A DNA stretch of 64,000 nt from Liquidambar formosana (taxonomy: Eukaryota; Streptophyta; Magnoliopsida; Saxifragales; Altingiaceae): positions 33,500,371-33,564,370 of the forward strand of contig CM077823.1 in NCBI GenBank assembly GCA_039720395.1, written 5' to 3'. Position 1 is the stretch's first letter, and each line of letters opens with the position of its first letter. The notes under the pieces were generated by a model. That model was not told where the DNA came from, did not search any database, and saw only the letters and a program-made list of their open reading frames with translations. Positions 45,725 through 57,017 of the stretch are shown piece by piece. The position numbers were made by a program, and so were the translations under genes.

Positions 45725-46406
45725 TGTGTGGAAATATCTCTGAACCGAGGTTCTAGCTCGGGATGTAAGGTTCAGACCTGAAATGCTGACACGTGGCGGA
45801 GACTGTTCAACCTGCTTAACCACAACGTACGTGACTCACCTCCTAAGGTCCAGTTCGGGGCGAGAGGTTAAATCACTTCACTTGACACGTGGAAGGTCCG
45901 CATGATAGGACCTGCTGCAAAGCACATGACCTTCCAGCTCGGGACACTTGTCCTATGACTCACACAACGATCCAAATCCTACTACAGTCCAAAACTGTCC
46001 CAGCAGTTGTAATTCCTGACACGACGGTTACTGGAAACCATGGTCCCTTGGCCAACCATGATCAACAAACTATGGTCAGACGGTTATGGGTAAACTATGG
46101 TCAGATCTGACCTAACCAAAGCAGTTACCTGACCTCACATGGTCAGTCCGTACAGGTGGGTATAAAAAGAATACGATACAACCTAATTTGGTAAGCTACA
46201 GTACCCTAATTCTCTGAGATTCATCTTCTTCCTTGCCTCATTCTCCCCAGGACAGCTTTCTGACTTAAGCATTGGAGAGGGCACGGCCAAAACCCACCTT
46301 GGCCTACCCTCTGACACATTTTCCAAGCTTGTGGTTGCAGGTCCAGGCGAAGGAGCAAGCTCCACCATCAACACGTAGTTCGGGGAGCGGGAAATTACCC
46401 CGTACA
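45725..46406 (+). repeat. 3' LTR of the Tat element
   Basis: 682 bp, equal in length to the 5' LTR, ending CCCCGTACA, followed by target copy GATAC. Confidence 0.95.
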
Positions 46407-46691
46407 GATACAATGTTTGGTTTTTTTAGTCGCTAATGTAATGCTTTTATTAAAAATGTTTTTATTTGGAGTTTGGCATGTCATTTTTTTCATTTTCAAT
46501 TATTTGTTGTTATTTGATAGGTTAAAACCGAAACCGAACCGAACCAAACCGAAATATAATGGTTTGGTTTGATTTTTTTATAGTATGGTTTGGTTTTGGT
46601 TTGGGAGGAACAAAACGGAAGTATAATGGTTTGGTTTGAAATCTCTCCTAAAACCGAACCAAACCGAATCATTAACACCCCTAGGAATTTG

Positions 46692-47747
46692 TGCTGTACT
46701 TGGATAAATGAATTGTTGGTGCATGGCTTGCATTTCTCCATCAATAGGGATGCAATATATAAACTGGATCTGGTCCAAGTAACAAGTCTCTGGTCCTAAA
46801 AATTTGTTGAAAAAGTCAACTGACCAAACTTCATTCCAAGATGCTTAAAATAATAATAATAATAATAATAATAATCAGGAGATCAACAATTTCCAGTGAT
46901 GCAATATCATGCCCGGTCAAGTCCGGATGAAATGCTAGAAACAAGGTAATCGTAGGCTCTAGAATTAAAAGCCAGTTCAAATGGAGAATATGTATGAAAA
47001 TTATGAAGACTAAAACCTTAAAACCTCATAATACAGATTCTAATAAATAGATCTCGTGAATATATTTCATGGCGTTGTCCCATTGGATGAGTAAAATGCA
47101 TATGGGAAAGGGTAGGTGGCAGCCCCCATATGGTTTCCCTTAGTAGTGGGCTTTTTTTTTTTTTTTTTTTTTTGACTCGTTAAAAGAGCGATTGGTTGAG
47201 CATTTTAACCAGCACGTGGTGCCCTATTTAGATATTGGAGAATAAATGAAGTCTAATGAGACCAGAACAACCAAAGGAAATCCATAAGTTGGGAAAAATT
47301 AAACTTCCTTCAAATTTCTGGGATGGCCATCCTTTGAAGTGCGTGATCCTTTGTCCAGCTTGAAGTAGAACAGGATTTGCTGCGCGCTCCAACATTTAAA
47401 CCATGCTCCACCTTGTTCGCTATATATGTATCCAGCTTTACATGGACGATCCATTATCGATGTGTAGATGGAACCGTATTGCGGTCAAGCCTTTGTTTGC
47501 TTGACACAAAAGAGGATTTTTTTTCTTTTTTTTTTTTTTGCCGATCCACATGAGTAGTAGAAGAAGACGAAATAGAATGGATCTCAAGACTGGACGAGAT
47601 TGTAGATAGAATCAAATCAAACAATTAACAATTGCTGTGACAAAAGCTTGTAGGATAGGTGAACACGCTCTGATTTAATAAGAGCGGGTGGCTATGGATT
47701 AGCTGTGATCTTAAGGGATGCATAGGCCTCGGAAATTGGCAACGTAT
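46692..47747 (-). other. internal DNA of the outer element between hAT and CACTA insertions
   Basis: Contains an (AAT)n microsatellite (46848-46875) and T-runs. A short plus-frame near 47685-47740 reads GGYGLAVILRDA, like an RNase H fragment, but with a stop right after. No gene. Confidence 0.5.
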
Positions 47748-47999
47748 CACTACAAGAAAAGAGGCCATTAGCCACAAAATTTAGCCACACATGTCCAATA
47801 TGTGGTTAATGTTTTAGCCATAGCCACATATAATTCAGTGGACAAATTTTTCCGTGGCTAAGAGAATAGAAGTTAGATGGACCCTTAGGTAGCCACATAT
47901 GTAACTGTGGTTAAGCATTATTACCCATGAAAATATTATTTTTTAAATAAAAATATCTCAAACCCATCTCAGCCACACACACACATCCGTAGCTAACCC

Positions 48000-50050
48000 C
48001 TAACATTTTGCTTTCCCACCTTTTTCCTCCCTATTTCTCCCGCGGAAATTTTCGCCATTTCCTCCATTAACGCTCATTCCCTCCAGCTAGCTTCTCAGAT
48101 AATCAGCAATAGCCTAGATCAAAACTCACCAAGTCATCCTTCGTTCCTACAATTTCAAGAAAAACTCACCCTCGTCCGGTGGATTATCCCGACGCTAGTG
48201 TTTCGACCTCCTTTCCTACGCGTATCCTCTAACGTCGACTCACCATCCGTCGGCCATCGATCGACTCACCATCAACCGTCAATTAGCTGTAAGTGGCTGA
48301 TCTTGTTGTCACACACACACATATATATATATAATCGGTACAATGTGTTTATATTCATCATATGTTTGTATGTGTGTGCCTAAATTTTTTGCTGAAACCC
48401 TGATTTGTTCTCCCTCCAAAACCCCTAATTTATCCTCCCTAAATTTTTTGGCCGAAACCCTACTTTATTCTCACTTCTTTATTTTTTATTTCACATTTAT
48501 TCTCTTTATTTATTTATTTTTTTGCTACAAATATAATATTACAGATCTGGTCATTGTTGCCGTTTATTGTGCTGTGATTAATTGTTCACCAATTTTATGG
48601 CCATATTTTTTTTTTTGCTGTACATATTTGTTGCTCTCATAATTTATTGCTGTACATATTTCTCTACGTTTTTTTTTCTTTCCTTTTTCTTAGGTTTATT
48701 TCATAATCTGATCTGTTTTTTTTTTTCCTTTTTCGTATGGATACCCGTATATATTAGGAGTGTTGATTACAATGCTCAGAACTTAGTTTTGAATGCTTGT
48801 TGTGGTTGCTTTTTGACTGCATGATGCCTATTCATCTTCAAATAGTGGTCTTGTACGACAAAACACCTTTATGTTTCTTGAAATTACCAGTCCAGTTTTT
48901 TCAAACAATAAGACTTCCAGAAATGCTTTCTTAAGCTCAGTAAAGAAAATGTTGAATAAGTTAAGAACAGGGGAGAAAGATTATTCATAGTGTGAGTGTG
49001 TGTCAGCATGAGTGAGAGAGTGAGAGAAAATACACTAATATATAGGAATGCATAATTGAGGGTGGACCACTGGATTAGTTGAGGGTGGATGCTTCCAAAT
49101 AGATGTAGTATGTATGAGTAATATATATGATGCCGAAAAAATGGAGAAAGAGGAGGAAACACAAGAGAAAACTCAAAAAAGTAACCCAGCTCGCCACCCA
49201 AAGGAATCCACCAAAGGGATAAGAGCAAAAGAACAAGAAGAACTCCTTCTTCTTAAAAGCCAAAGGCTGAAATCATATTCAAATTCTATATTCTGCATTC
49301 AAATACAAGATTAAAAGGTTTAAGTAACCTTAGCATGGAACAACCTTCCAGCAATGGGTATAGTCTCAAGGCAAACACAATTTCCAAGCAAGAAGGGCAA
49401 CATAACAAAGCAAACTTTGACTGAAAATTAAATAACACCTAAACAAAATTAAAGAGACTCTTAGGGACTTAAAATATGACTTAAAGGACTGCCAATCTTG
49501 AAATTATAGCAAGCAAAAATAAATAATAGTAATGTACAAATGCAAACACAATTGGAGGCATGTGTGCACTAAAGATAAAGAAACAGTGATCACTATGTTA
49601 GAGGTATGCTCATGCTAGTAATGTACAAATGCACAAACTATTTGTTCATAAATTCTGGAAATCCTAACAGTGGCTCAAAATTATGAAATTTTGTCCTATT
49701 TTGATTCGGTTTTTGGACTTGAACTTCTGGATATATAAAGTATATACGTTAATGGTTATTTGTTGTTAATTTTGTGGAAAAAATTTGTTTTGACATGCTA
49801 GTTCAATGTTTAAGCTTTCTAAGACTAGTAGAATCATTAAATTTCGAATTTTGTGGAGGGATTTATGAATTTTCTAAGTTTGATTGTCATGAATTTTTTA
49901 TGCCACTTTGCTAATTTAGATTATTACATTTTGTTCTAAATGTGTTTACCAGATAGTTCTAACTTCTAAAGGTGTTTCACTAGAAATTCTCTACCACTTC
50001 ACTGGAGATTTTCTGCCACGATGCTACTAACATTTGTAATTTATGTGTAG
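48000..50050 (+). other. 5' part of the CACTA element, no supported exon
   Basis: About 48000-48300 is CT-rich leader-like DNA; T-rich tracts dominate 48470-48740. Exons upstream of 50051 are likely but cannot be placed. Confidence 0.4.
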
Positions 50051-51252
50051 TCTGAATTTGAGTTTGTAAACCCTCTTACTAAGGGTTGGCTGATGGAAAA
50101 TTTTGGTGAACTATGGAGGGGTGCAAAATATCGAGTAAAGAGAGATTACCATGTCGACACAGTACCCCTTGACCTGCAATACCAATATGGCCCGAGCTAT
50201 CTTGATCTGACTCAATGGAAGAACCTTGTGGACCACTGGAGGAAATCTGATACTATGATAATAAAAAATCCAATGAACATTTTTATGATTGTTTTGTGTA
50301 GGGAATATGTTAAAATCAAACTTTTTACTTCATATAATTGTCAATTGCAGGCAAAGGCAAAGAAGAACCATGACAATCGGATACTAAAAAAGGTCAACCA
50401 TAGGGCTGGAAGGAAGGCTTTTGCACGAATTGAGCATGATGAGGTATAAACATAATATTTCATATCTTAAATGTCATTTCATTACATGATCCTAACTATG
50501 ATTTCATGAATAAAACTTGATACATATCTTTGACAATGATAGGCAATGAAGAATGGGGGAATCAAGCCTTACAAAATGACTATGTTTATGATACTTCACA
50601 AGCCCAAGGGTACCAAGCCTATGGATTCACCTACAAAAAAACTTGTGGTAAGTTTAATTCAAAGTTAGTGATTTAATTATCATTTGTGTGAATCATGTAG
50701 GGTTTTAAGTAATCTATAATTTTGGATATTTAATATATGCAGGGGGCGATGGAGGTACACCTTACCCAGATTCCTGAGGGGACTGTAGTTCAAAATGCTC
50801 AAGATCAAGCATTCAAAGCAGTGGTTGGTGAGGGAGGGCATGGTCGCACTCCTTTAATTGGTACTCATGCTCGAGAAACCGTTGCCCGAAAATATCGTGA
50901 TGCTGCTATGAAGGAGGCATTGAGGGAAGCAAACGAATCCTGTCAGATTGCTGATGAGAATGCAAAACGCGCTGAGGAGTTTGCGCGATCCACTAGGGAG
51001 GAAATGAGTTTAATGGCTGAGTCTACAAGGCGTCGAATGGCTGTTATAGAGGAAGAATTACATTATATGCGTCGTGAGCGAGAAGGTGGCACTTACCAGT
51101 CTTTTACTTCTCTTCTTGTAGACCATCCCCAGCCACCTAATGTGCCTCAAACACAGAATCAGCCCCAGCCATACTATGTTCCTATGCCTCAGTCAGAGCA
51201 CCCCTTTCAGACAGAGCACCAGCCACAGGCACATCTTCACCCAACCCATTGA
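50051..51252 (+). CDS. TnpA-like protein of the CACTA element (Ptta/En/Spm plant transposase family)
   Basis: Exons: 50051 to an uncertain donor, 50351-50443, 50543-50647, 50743-51252. The last three have clean AG/GT borders and are all phase 0. The first part carries SEFEFVNPLTKGWLMENFGE and DLTQWKNLVDHWRKS; the second AKAKKNHDNRILKKVNHRAG and KAFARIEHDE. This arrangement matches the plant Ptta/En/Spm family (Transposase_24), the accessory DNA-binding protein of CACTA elements. The last exon has an Ala/Glu-rich coiled coil (MKEALREANESCQIADENAK) and a Pro/Gln-rich end. The region 50093-50443 is open even without splicing, so the first intron may be optional. The start of the gene is not resolved. 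It would bind the subterminal repeats and assist transposition rather than cut DNA. Confidence 0.75.
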
Positions 51253-54200
51253 TGACTTTTGTTACTCGTTTTTTGGTTTCTTGGAGGTATGTTCATTGAT
51301 TAAAATACTATTGATTTTTAACTTTTATCTTAGTTTTGAGCCAACACTTAGGCTAGGGGATTTCAATAATAAAGTAAAATAATAGGCTTGTGCAGGTTCA
51401 TTCCACTAGGACCCTTAAATCTTTTTTTTTTTTTTGGTTCAAGTTTGTTTTGAATAATGTCCTTGAGAATGCTTGTGCAGGTTCATTCCAATAGATATGA
51501 TTAATATATTTTTTTTTTTTTGGTTGCTGAGAAATGGGTGCAACAAAAGGAAAATGTAATGTTGGATTTTATGAATTAGTCGTTGCACCCAATTACTTGT
51601 CACTCTTTAGTCTTTAACATTGTGTTTTGGTTTCTGAGAAAAGGGAGGAAATTATAGAGGATGAAATGTTGGATCTTATGTATTATGCTTTCTTCTTTTA
51701 AAAAAAAAAAGAAGAAAGAAAGAAGGGGGGCATGGGGAGGAAGAAAGAAAATAAAATAGCAACCCAAATAGACCACATATTTGTACAATGCTTAGTTGAG
51801 TGGAGGTCTTAGTTGTTTTGGGTCCTAATTAATGAAAAAATTAATATTCAAGATTTTAATTTCTTTTATCTTCTATTACATTTTCTTAGCAACTCAATTA
51901 TGTGTGAACTTGTTGAAGTCAGAGATTGAAACTGGGAGAGACATTTGTGGAAATTGACATGATGGAAACTAGAAATTGTGAATTTTCAGCTCAGAATAGC
52001 TGCATTGCCTTTATAACAAATACTCCTTTATATATTATTTTCATTTTTTCTGACTTAAACTTGGAAATTGGGCTTTTTGTTGAGTCAAACATGGACAGTT
52101 TCTGTAAAGTCGACTTTTATCAAATTTTTTATAATACACATTTTGATTTGGCTGTTCTATAATCTTGCTGGAAATGGAGCAGGCTGGAGGATGCAGGATA
52201 TGCTGTGGGGGCACGAGTTCTGGAACTTCTTTGCCATAGGGATAAGGTAAGAGATTTTTTTTTTTTTGCAATCTTCATCATTAATATTCCCTTGGGTTGC
52301 TGAGAATATATAAGAACATTGAAGAAGTTAGTCTATCTAATCTTAGATGGTTCATTATCTTATTACAAATAGCTCCACCCAATGAACCTAATATGACCTT
52401 TTGGCTTAGTTGAGGTCAGCCTGTTATATATTAGAAACCAAAACAACGCGAAGCATTCATTTTAGGCTCTTTCCCTAGTTTTCTCTTCAACCAAATGGAA
52501 GGTAAGGACTTCTTGGAACCTTTGGCCTTTAATTTTTTTTTCTTGATAGGTAAATTATAGTAATCATAAAAAATGCCAAAGGCCTGGTATACAGGATGTA
52601 TACAAACTAAGTATATCTTTTCAAAGAAAAACAATATATAAAATCCAAAAGGAAGGCTTTCCACTAGACCAATTCGGAGAGAACCAAATAAATAGGGTGC
52701 TAATAAACTCTTCTTTGATTTTATCAAATTGTAATTTCTCCCATTAGAAATTTCTTTCTAGCTCTCTCTTCACCAACACCAAAAAGTGTACGCAAAAGGG
52801 CCAATCTTTCTTGGAACTTTTGACCTAAGATTGATAAAATATAATCTGTTAAATGTTGGCTATGCTGAAATGCGATTTGACTGGGAATCATCTTCAATTG
52901 TTGACAGTTAATGGCTTTGCCCTCAAAGTAAATTAGTGATTTTAAAAACTTTTATTTATTTTTATTTTTTGTTCTGATAGCAACTGGGAAATGAAAACTA
53001 CACTTAAGCATCATGAGTGTGTGCTGTTTTTGATTCATAATAGATGTTTAGTGCATTATGGTCAGTCCTTTAAAGCTCTTTCAATTTAGTGGTATTATAG
53101 AACCAAAACAAAAAATCCCTTTATTGACTTGGGGCACATTAAATTATGCAAGTTTACACTTGGATGGTTTGAGTTTAAAATTGCCAGCAGAATCTCTCAA
53201 GGTAGAAGAAGTGTTGGCATTCATACATCATGTTATTTCTATATTATGTTATATATTAAAGTTCCTAACATATTCCATGATGTATGCAAGTGTAAACTTC
53301 ATGCCAACAATATTAAAGGTTAATTAATTACAATACCACTTTTGACTGCAAAATCTGTATCCTGATGAAATATAATTTCATACATATGTCTCTGACATTA
53401 TGTATAGAGCTACTCCTTTTTAGCCTTAAGATCTACGCACCTACTAGTGCACCTTTTTCCCCTCTTGGAAGAATCTCTATAGATCCCCCTCAAATCTGTT
53501 CTATAGGTGTCAAGTTTCTTGGTTATGCAAAATAAGCTAGTATTCAAATGGGCTTGGGGTATGGAAATCAGCAATGAGATTTCCTTCTTTATCTAGGTTA
53601 TTATCGTCCTATCATTAAGTTGCTTAAATGGCACCTTTTAGAGGGCAGTGTTTATGTATGCTAAAAGCTTGGTTAATTTGCTAATTTAAATTGAATCCTT
53701 TTAATTTCTACATTTGCATCCACTCTAATCTGCTAAAGCATGTTGGATTTTTGTCATGGCCTGGCATGTGGTTACCAAATAAGACTTTCACTCGAGTTGA
53801 TTTCTGTCATATTCATTTGCAATTTGGTGTTTTAATTAGGTTCATATTTCATTTATAGTCTCGAGTTATGCAAAATAGTTGGAGAAGTTGGAGCAAATGG
53901 TGCTTGGTCTTCTATTTATGTATTATATTACTCATTATCTCAAATGAATTACTACTTTTTTTCATTTTCTATTATTTCTTGTCATTTTGTCTGCCAGATC
54001 TATTGAAAACATAAGAGAGATGCTTGATGGATTTAACTGATGCTTATTTTTGGACAATTTGACTTTGATTTTGGTTTTCTTCATCTTTTGATGGCAACAC
54101 TAGTTGAAATCTAAACATTTTAATGGCTCTCTTTGTAGGTATACGAAAAGTTTTTTGTACGAGGAAAGGAAAGCTTCTAGTACATACAAAGAAAGCCTCA

Positions 54201-54534
54201 TGTGGATGAAAATTTTTTTGATAAGCTCATGTAAATGAAGATGAATCTTACTTTTGATATTGTAGACATCTTATTAACAATGTTAGCCATCTTTGTAACT
54301 AGTTGATTTTGTAGACATCTTCCTTACTTTTGATATGGTGGACATCTTATTACAATTCCAGCCATCTTTGTAACTCGATCTCTATGATATTGATATATAT
54401 ATATTAACAACTTTTGGCTTATTACTTACTTTTGATATTGATATTGTCCTTAGCAACATATAATTATATTAACAGGTTATATATAGGATTCTCATTAAAA
54501 AATTTATAATTATTTTTTTTTAAAATGCAAATCT
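51253..54534 (+). other. 3' half of the CACTA element, non-coding as far as visible
   Basis: AT-rich with T-runs. Short open frames have no recognisable domain, and no TNP2-type motif was found on either strand. Confidence 0.5.
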
Positions 54535-55062
54535 ACACTTAGCCACGGATATATTCGTGGCTAAGAGTTTTAAATTATAACTTAGCTTTCCATATTTGCC
54601 ACGGATCTATAATTGATTGTATCCAATTTCATATTTGGCCACAGATATAACCATGGCTAAGATTAGATATATAACTGAATTTGGTACCAATTTCATCCTT
54701 GGCCATGGATATATTTGTGGCTAACATTACATTGGCCACAGATTTATGTGTGGGTAAGGATTTATTTATTTGTTCTTTATTTATCCAAAAGCTAGCCACA
54801 GATGCCTTTTACCACAGAAAAATCTGTGGGTACACTTGGCCACGGGAAGAAATCTGTGGCTAAGCAATTTAGCCACACCTCCATTCGCCACGGATCGGCC
54901 ACAGATCAAATCTGTGGCCAAATTGAATTTAGCCACGGATATCCATGTTTTAACCACATATAGGGCTATGGCTAATGGCCTCTTTTTTTGTAGTGTATGG
55001 TGACCGTGAGGATGTTCACCATGGCTGTTGTTTGGGAGGAAAGAGATGGCTTTTTGATCTTT

Positions 55063-55082
55063 TCCCACAGACAGCGCCAAAC
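55063..55082 (-). other. primer-binding site of the outer element
   Basis: The minus strand reads GTTTGGCGCTGTCTGTGGGA directly after the 5' LTR, one C/T change from the Tat PBS at 25886. Confidence 0.85.
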
Positions 55083-55383
55083 TGTTGATGACAAAAAATC
55101 ACTAACAATCAAGATGTATAAATTTATCCATGTGCTCCTACTTTGCATATGTAGAGAGAATCCCTATTTGTAGTAGGTGTCCCTCTCCGGCCTAATCAGA
55201 TTAGGAGGCTAGAGTCCTTGTAGGACTTGATTAATAAATGATAATATCTATCCCTTTACTCTAGGATTGGATTATTGATTAATTAAATATCAATTTAATA
55301 ATATCCCTTTGTGAGGGAACTTAGTTGACCCTCTTAAGTCTACGTGGCGTTATTATATTGGGCCGGATTTTTCCCCCACATCA
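55083..55383 (-). repeat. 5' LTR of the outer element (301 bp)
   Basis: TGTTGATGAC...CCCCCACATCA. About 15 substitutions and several small indels against the 3' LTR over about 290 aligned bp, plus the 110-bp length difference. Confidence 0.88.
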
Positions 55384-56612
55384 GCACTAGAGAGTGTTGT
55401 ACCAAATTATAGCTTTAGCATACTGTATAACACATTATTGGGGAATGTTGTTTCTGCCTCTGTGTCAAATTATAACATTATGATGCCATATAGACATATA
55501 CTATACCCATTGGAGATGGTCTCACCAATAAGTCACTAATTTGATTCCTTATGATTTACATAAAAAGACTATCGTGATATATCAGGATTATTATTGAATG
55601 GTTACTAGACTCATGTATTTTACTATTTTTCCAAAAAGTGAATAGCTACAAAATTAATTTATCAGACCCATTTAATGGTGAGTTGCTCTTTTCTTAAGCT
55701 TCTCCAATGGGTGTGTCGTATCGCATGCTAAATTCTATAATTTGGCAAAAAGACATTAAAATACTATCCAATAGTGTGCCATATTTTAGCGATGCCCAAA
55801 AATTATGACACGGGGCATGAATATGGCATTTGGTAAGTATGCCACATTAATAAAGTAGTATAAGATGCATCGAAAGCAAATACAATGTGGGTCCTAAATA
55901 AATAAAATAATATTAAACTATCAAATGTATTGTAGCATTGGTACGTCCATGGAGATGTGGCATATGGTCCAATAATACCCTTTTGAAAACTGGTTGTCAT
56001 TTTCGTCAGGTGAAAAATATGGGTTGCGCAGTCTGAAAAGTCTCTTGGATCAAAGAAAAGAAAAAAATAAAAAAAATAAAAATAAAAATGTATCCCGGAC
56101 GAAAAAGAACGTTCGAAGCAGTTTGACTGACGTCCTTAATGGCAGTGGTAGAAGTAATAGAAATGTTTATTAAGGATCAATGTCTCTTAGGTTTTATTTG
56201 TACTGAGATTTTAACTTATATTAATCCTCTAACAATATGTGGGAGACGTCTTATATTTACATCGATAATAATAACTGTGAAGAGTTGAAACGATAATTTT
56301 TAAAAAACACATTCAAAATCTGACCGTTCAACCAATCCCACAGGGGTGATAATAGAAATGTCTAAATTGGTTAGCTTAAAGTAATTACACCCATAGGCAA
56401 ACTAACATATAGGAAAAAATTACAGTTAATTTTAAGTGGCCATTAGGAATTGATGACACAAAATCCAATTGAATTGTAGCCACAAAGTTCTACATAATAA
56501 TTCTCACTTCCAGCCCAATTTTGAATTGCCAAGCCAACAACCCAGAACCAGAATTCACATTGAAAATGAAACAAATGGATTGAGAACTGTCACATTATCC
56601 CCAGGAATTGAG
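55384..56612. repeat. tandem segmental duplication, unit 2, right part
   Basis: Continues unit 2 after the nest and matches about 17626-19225, without the solo LTR found in unit 1. It ends near CCCCAGGAA. Confidence 0.85.
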
Positions 56613-57017
56613 CTGTGTGGAAAACTAGAACCCAAGCATATATAAATGTGTCAAATCAATTACCTGTCTCGTGCATTTTGTTTGAATGCAACTTTAAAAA
56701 TAATAATAATAATAATATGTAAATAATTCAAAAGGATAATATAAATAAAATAATTCATTGTTAAGTTTCCAACCTAAAAACTTAAGTTATTAGATGGGGC
56801 CATAGAGGATCTAAATAGAGGTGTAGGCCTAACAAGATAACAAATAATGGTATGCTCTAATATCGTATCCAAATAAGTGATATCATGTTAAGTTTCCACT
56901 TAACAACCTAAATTATTAGGTAGAGGACCCAAACAACTAAAGAAGTATATGACGTCATATCAAATTTTATAAATAACTGATGTAGGATGTGGTATTTTTC
57001 TAACATTCGTGTTTTTT
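56613..57017. other. non-coding stretch
   Basis: An (AAT)n run near 56698-56716 and repeated AGTTTCCA and AACTTAAGTTATTAG-like phrases; no gene seen. Confidence 0.45.

Larger units (their letters stand above)
25201..46406 (+). mobile_element. Tat-type Ty3/gypsy retrotransposon
   Basis: LTRs of 682 bp each (25201-25882 and 45725-46406) differ at about 11 positions (1.6 percent). Target copies GATAC lie at 25196-25200 and 46407-46411. Without the Sirevirus it is about 11.7 kb. Order: LTR, PBS, gag-protease, RT-RNase H, a second (archaeal-type) RNase H, integrase, a repeat-bearing 3' region, then a spliced antisense gene and the 3' LTR. The double RNase H and the antisense gene between pol and the 3' LTR both fit the Ogre/Tat lineage. 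gag has a premature stop and the antisense gene is interrupted, so this copy is probably no longer autonomous. Confidence 0.93.
24793..46683. mobile_element. short hAT-like element split by the Tat retrotransposon
   Basis: The ends TAGGGGTGTTAAT and ATTAACACCCCTA are perfect inverted repeats of the TAGGG type, flanked by the 8-bp target copies GGAATTTG at 24785-24792 and 46684-46691, which is the hAT signature. Subterminal DNA is full of AACCGAACCAAACC motifs. Without the gypsy insertion the element is about 680 bp (24793-25200 plus 46412-46683), with no transposase, hence non-autonomous. Confidence 0.88.
47748..54995 (+). mobile_element. CACTA (En/Spm) DNA transposon, 7.2 kb
   Basis: It starts CACTACAAGAAAAGAGGCCA and ends with the inverse TGGCCTCTTTTTTTGTAGTG, flanked by the 3-bp copies TAT at 47745-47747 and 54996-54998, the CACTA hallmark. 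Subterminal regions (47765-47990, 54535-54985) are packed with GCCACGGAT and ATCCGTGGCTAA-type motifs in both orientations, as expected for TnpA-like binding. A TnpA/Ptta-like gene is visible but no TNP2-type catalytic transposase, so the copy is probably non-autonomous. Confidence 0.93.
21181..55383 (-). mobile_element. outer LTR retrotransposon, non-coding LARD-like, host of the nest
   Basis: The 3' LTR is at 21181-21592 and the 5' LTR at 55083-55383, both in minus orientation. A tRNA primer-binding site adjoins the 5' LTR and a purine-rich tract adjoins the 3' LTR. Target copies are GCATT (21176-21180) and GCACT (55384-55388), one mismatch, and unit 1 preserves the empty site. Its own internal DNA is only about 4.3 kb: 54999-55082, 46692-47747 and 21593-24784. 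No gag or pol survives there, so it would have relied on proteins of another element. The primer-binding site is almost identical to that of the Tat element. The CACTA and hAT elements are inserted in it. A PBS at one border and a PPT 34 kb away at the other, in one orientation, argue for one element rather than two solo LTRs. Confidence 0.85.

Noticed and set aside
47685..47745. Short RNase H-like reading GGYGLAVILRDA
   Set aside because: Too short and followed at once by a stop; could be chance or a LINE scrap, so not listed as a gene.
54681..55080. Open frames with repeated ATDLCVGKD and FNLATDLICG phrases near the CACTA end
   Set aside because: They are translations of the subterminal GCCACGGAT-type repeats of the CACTA element.
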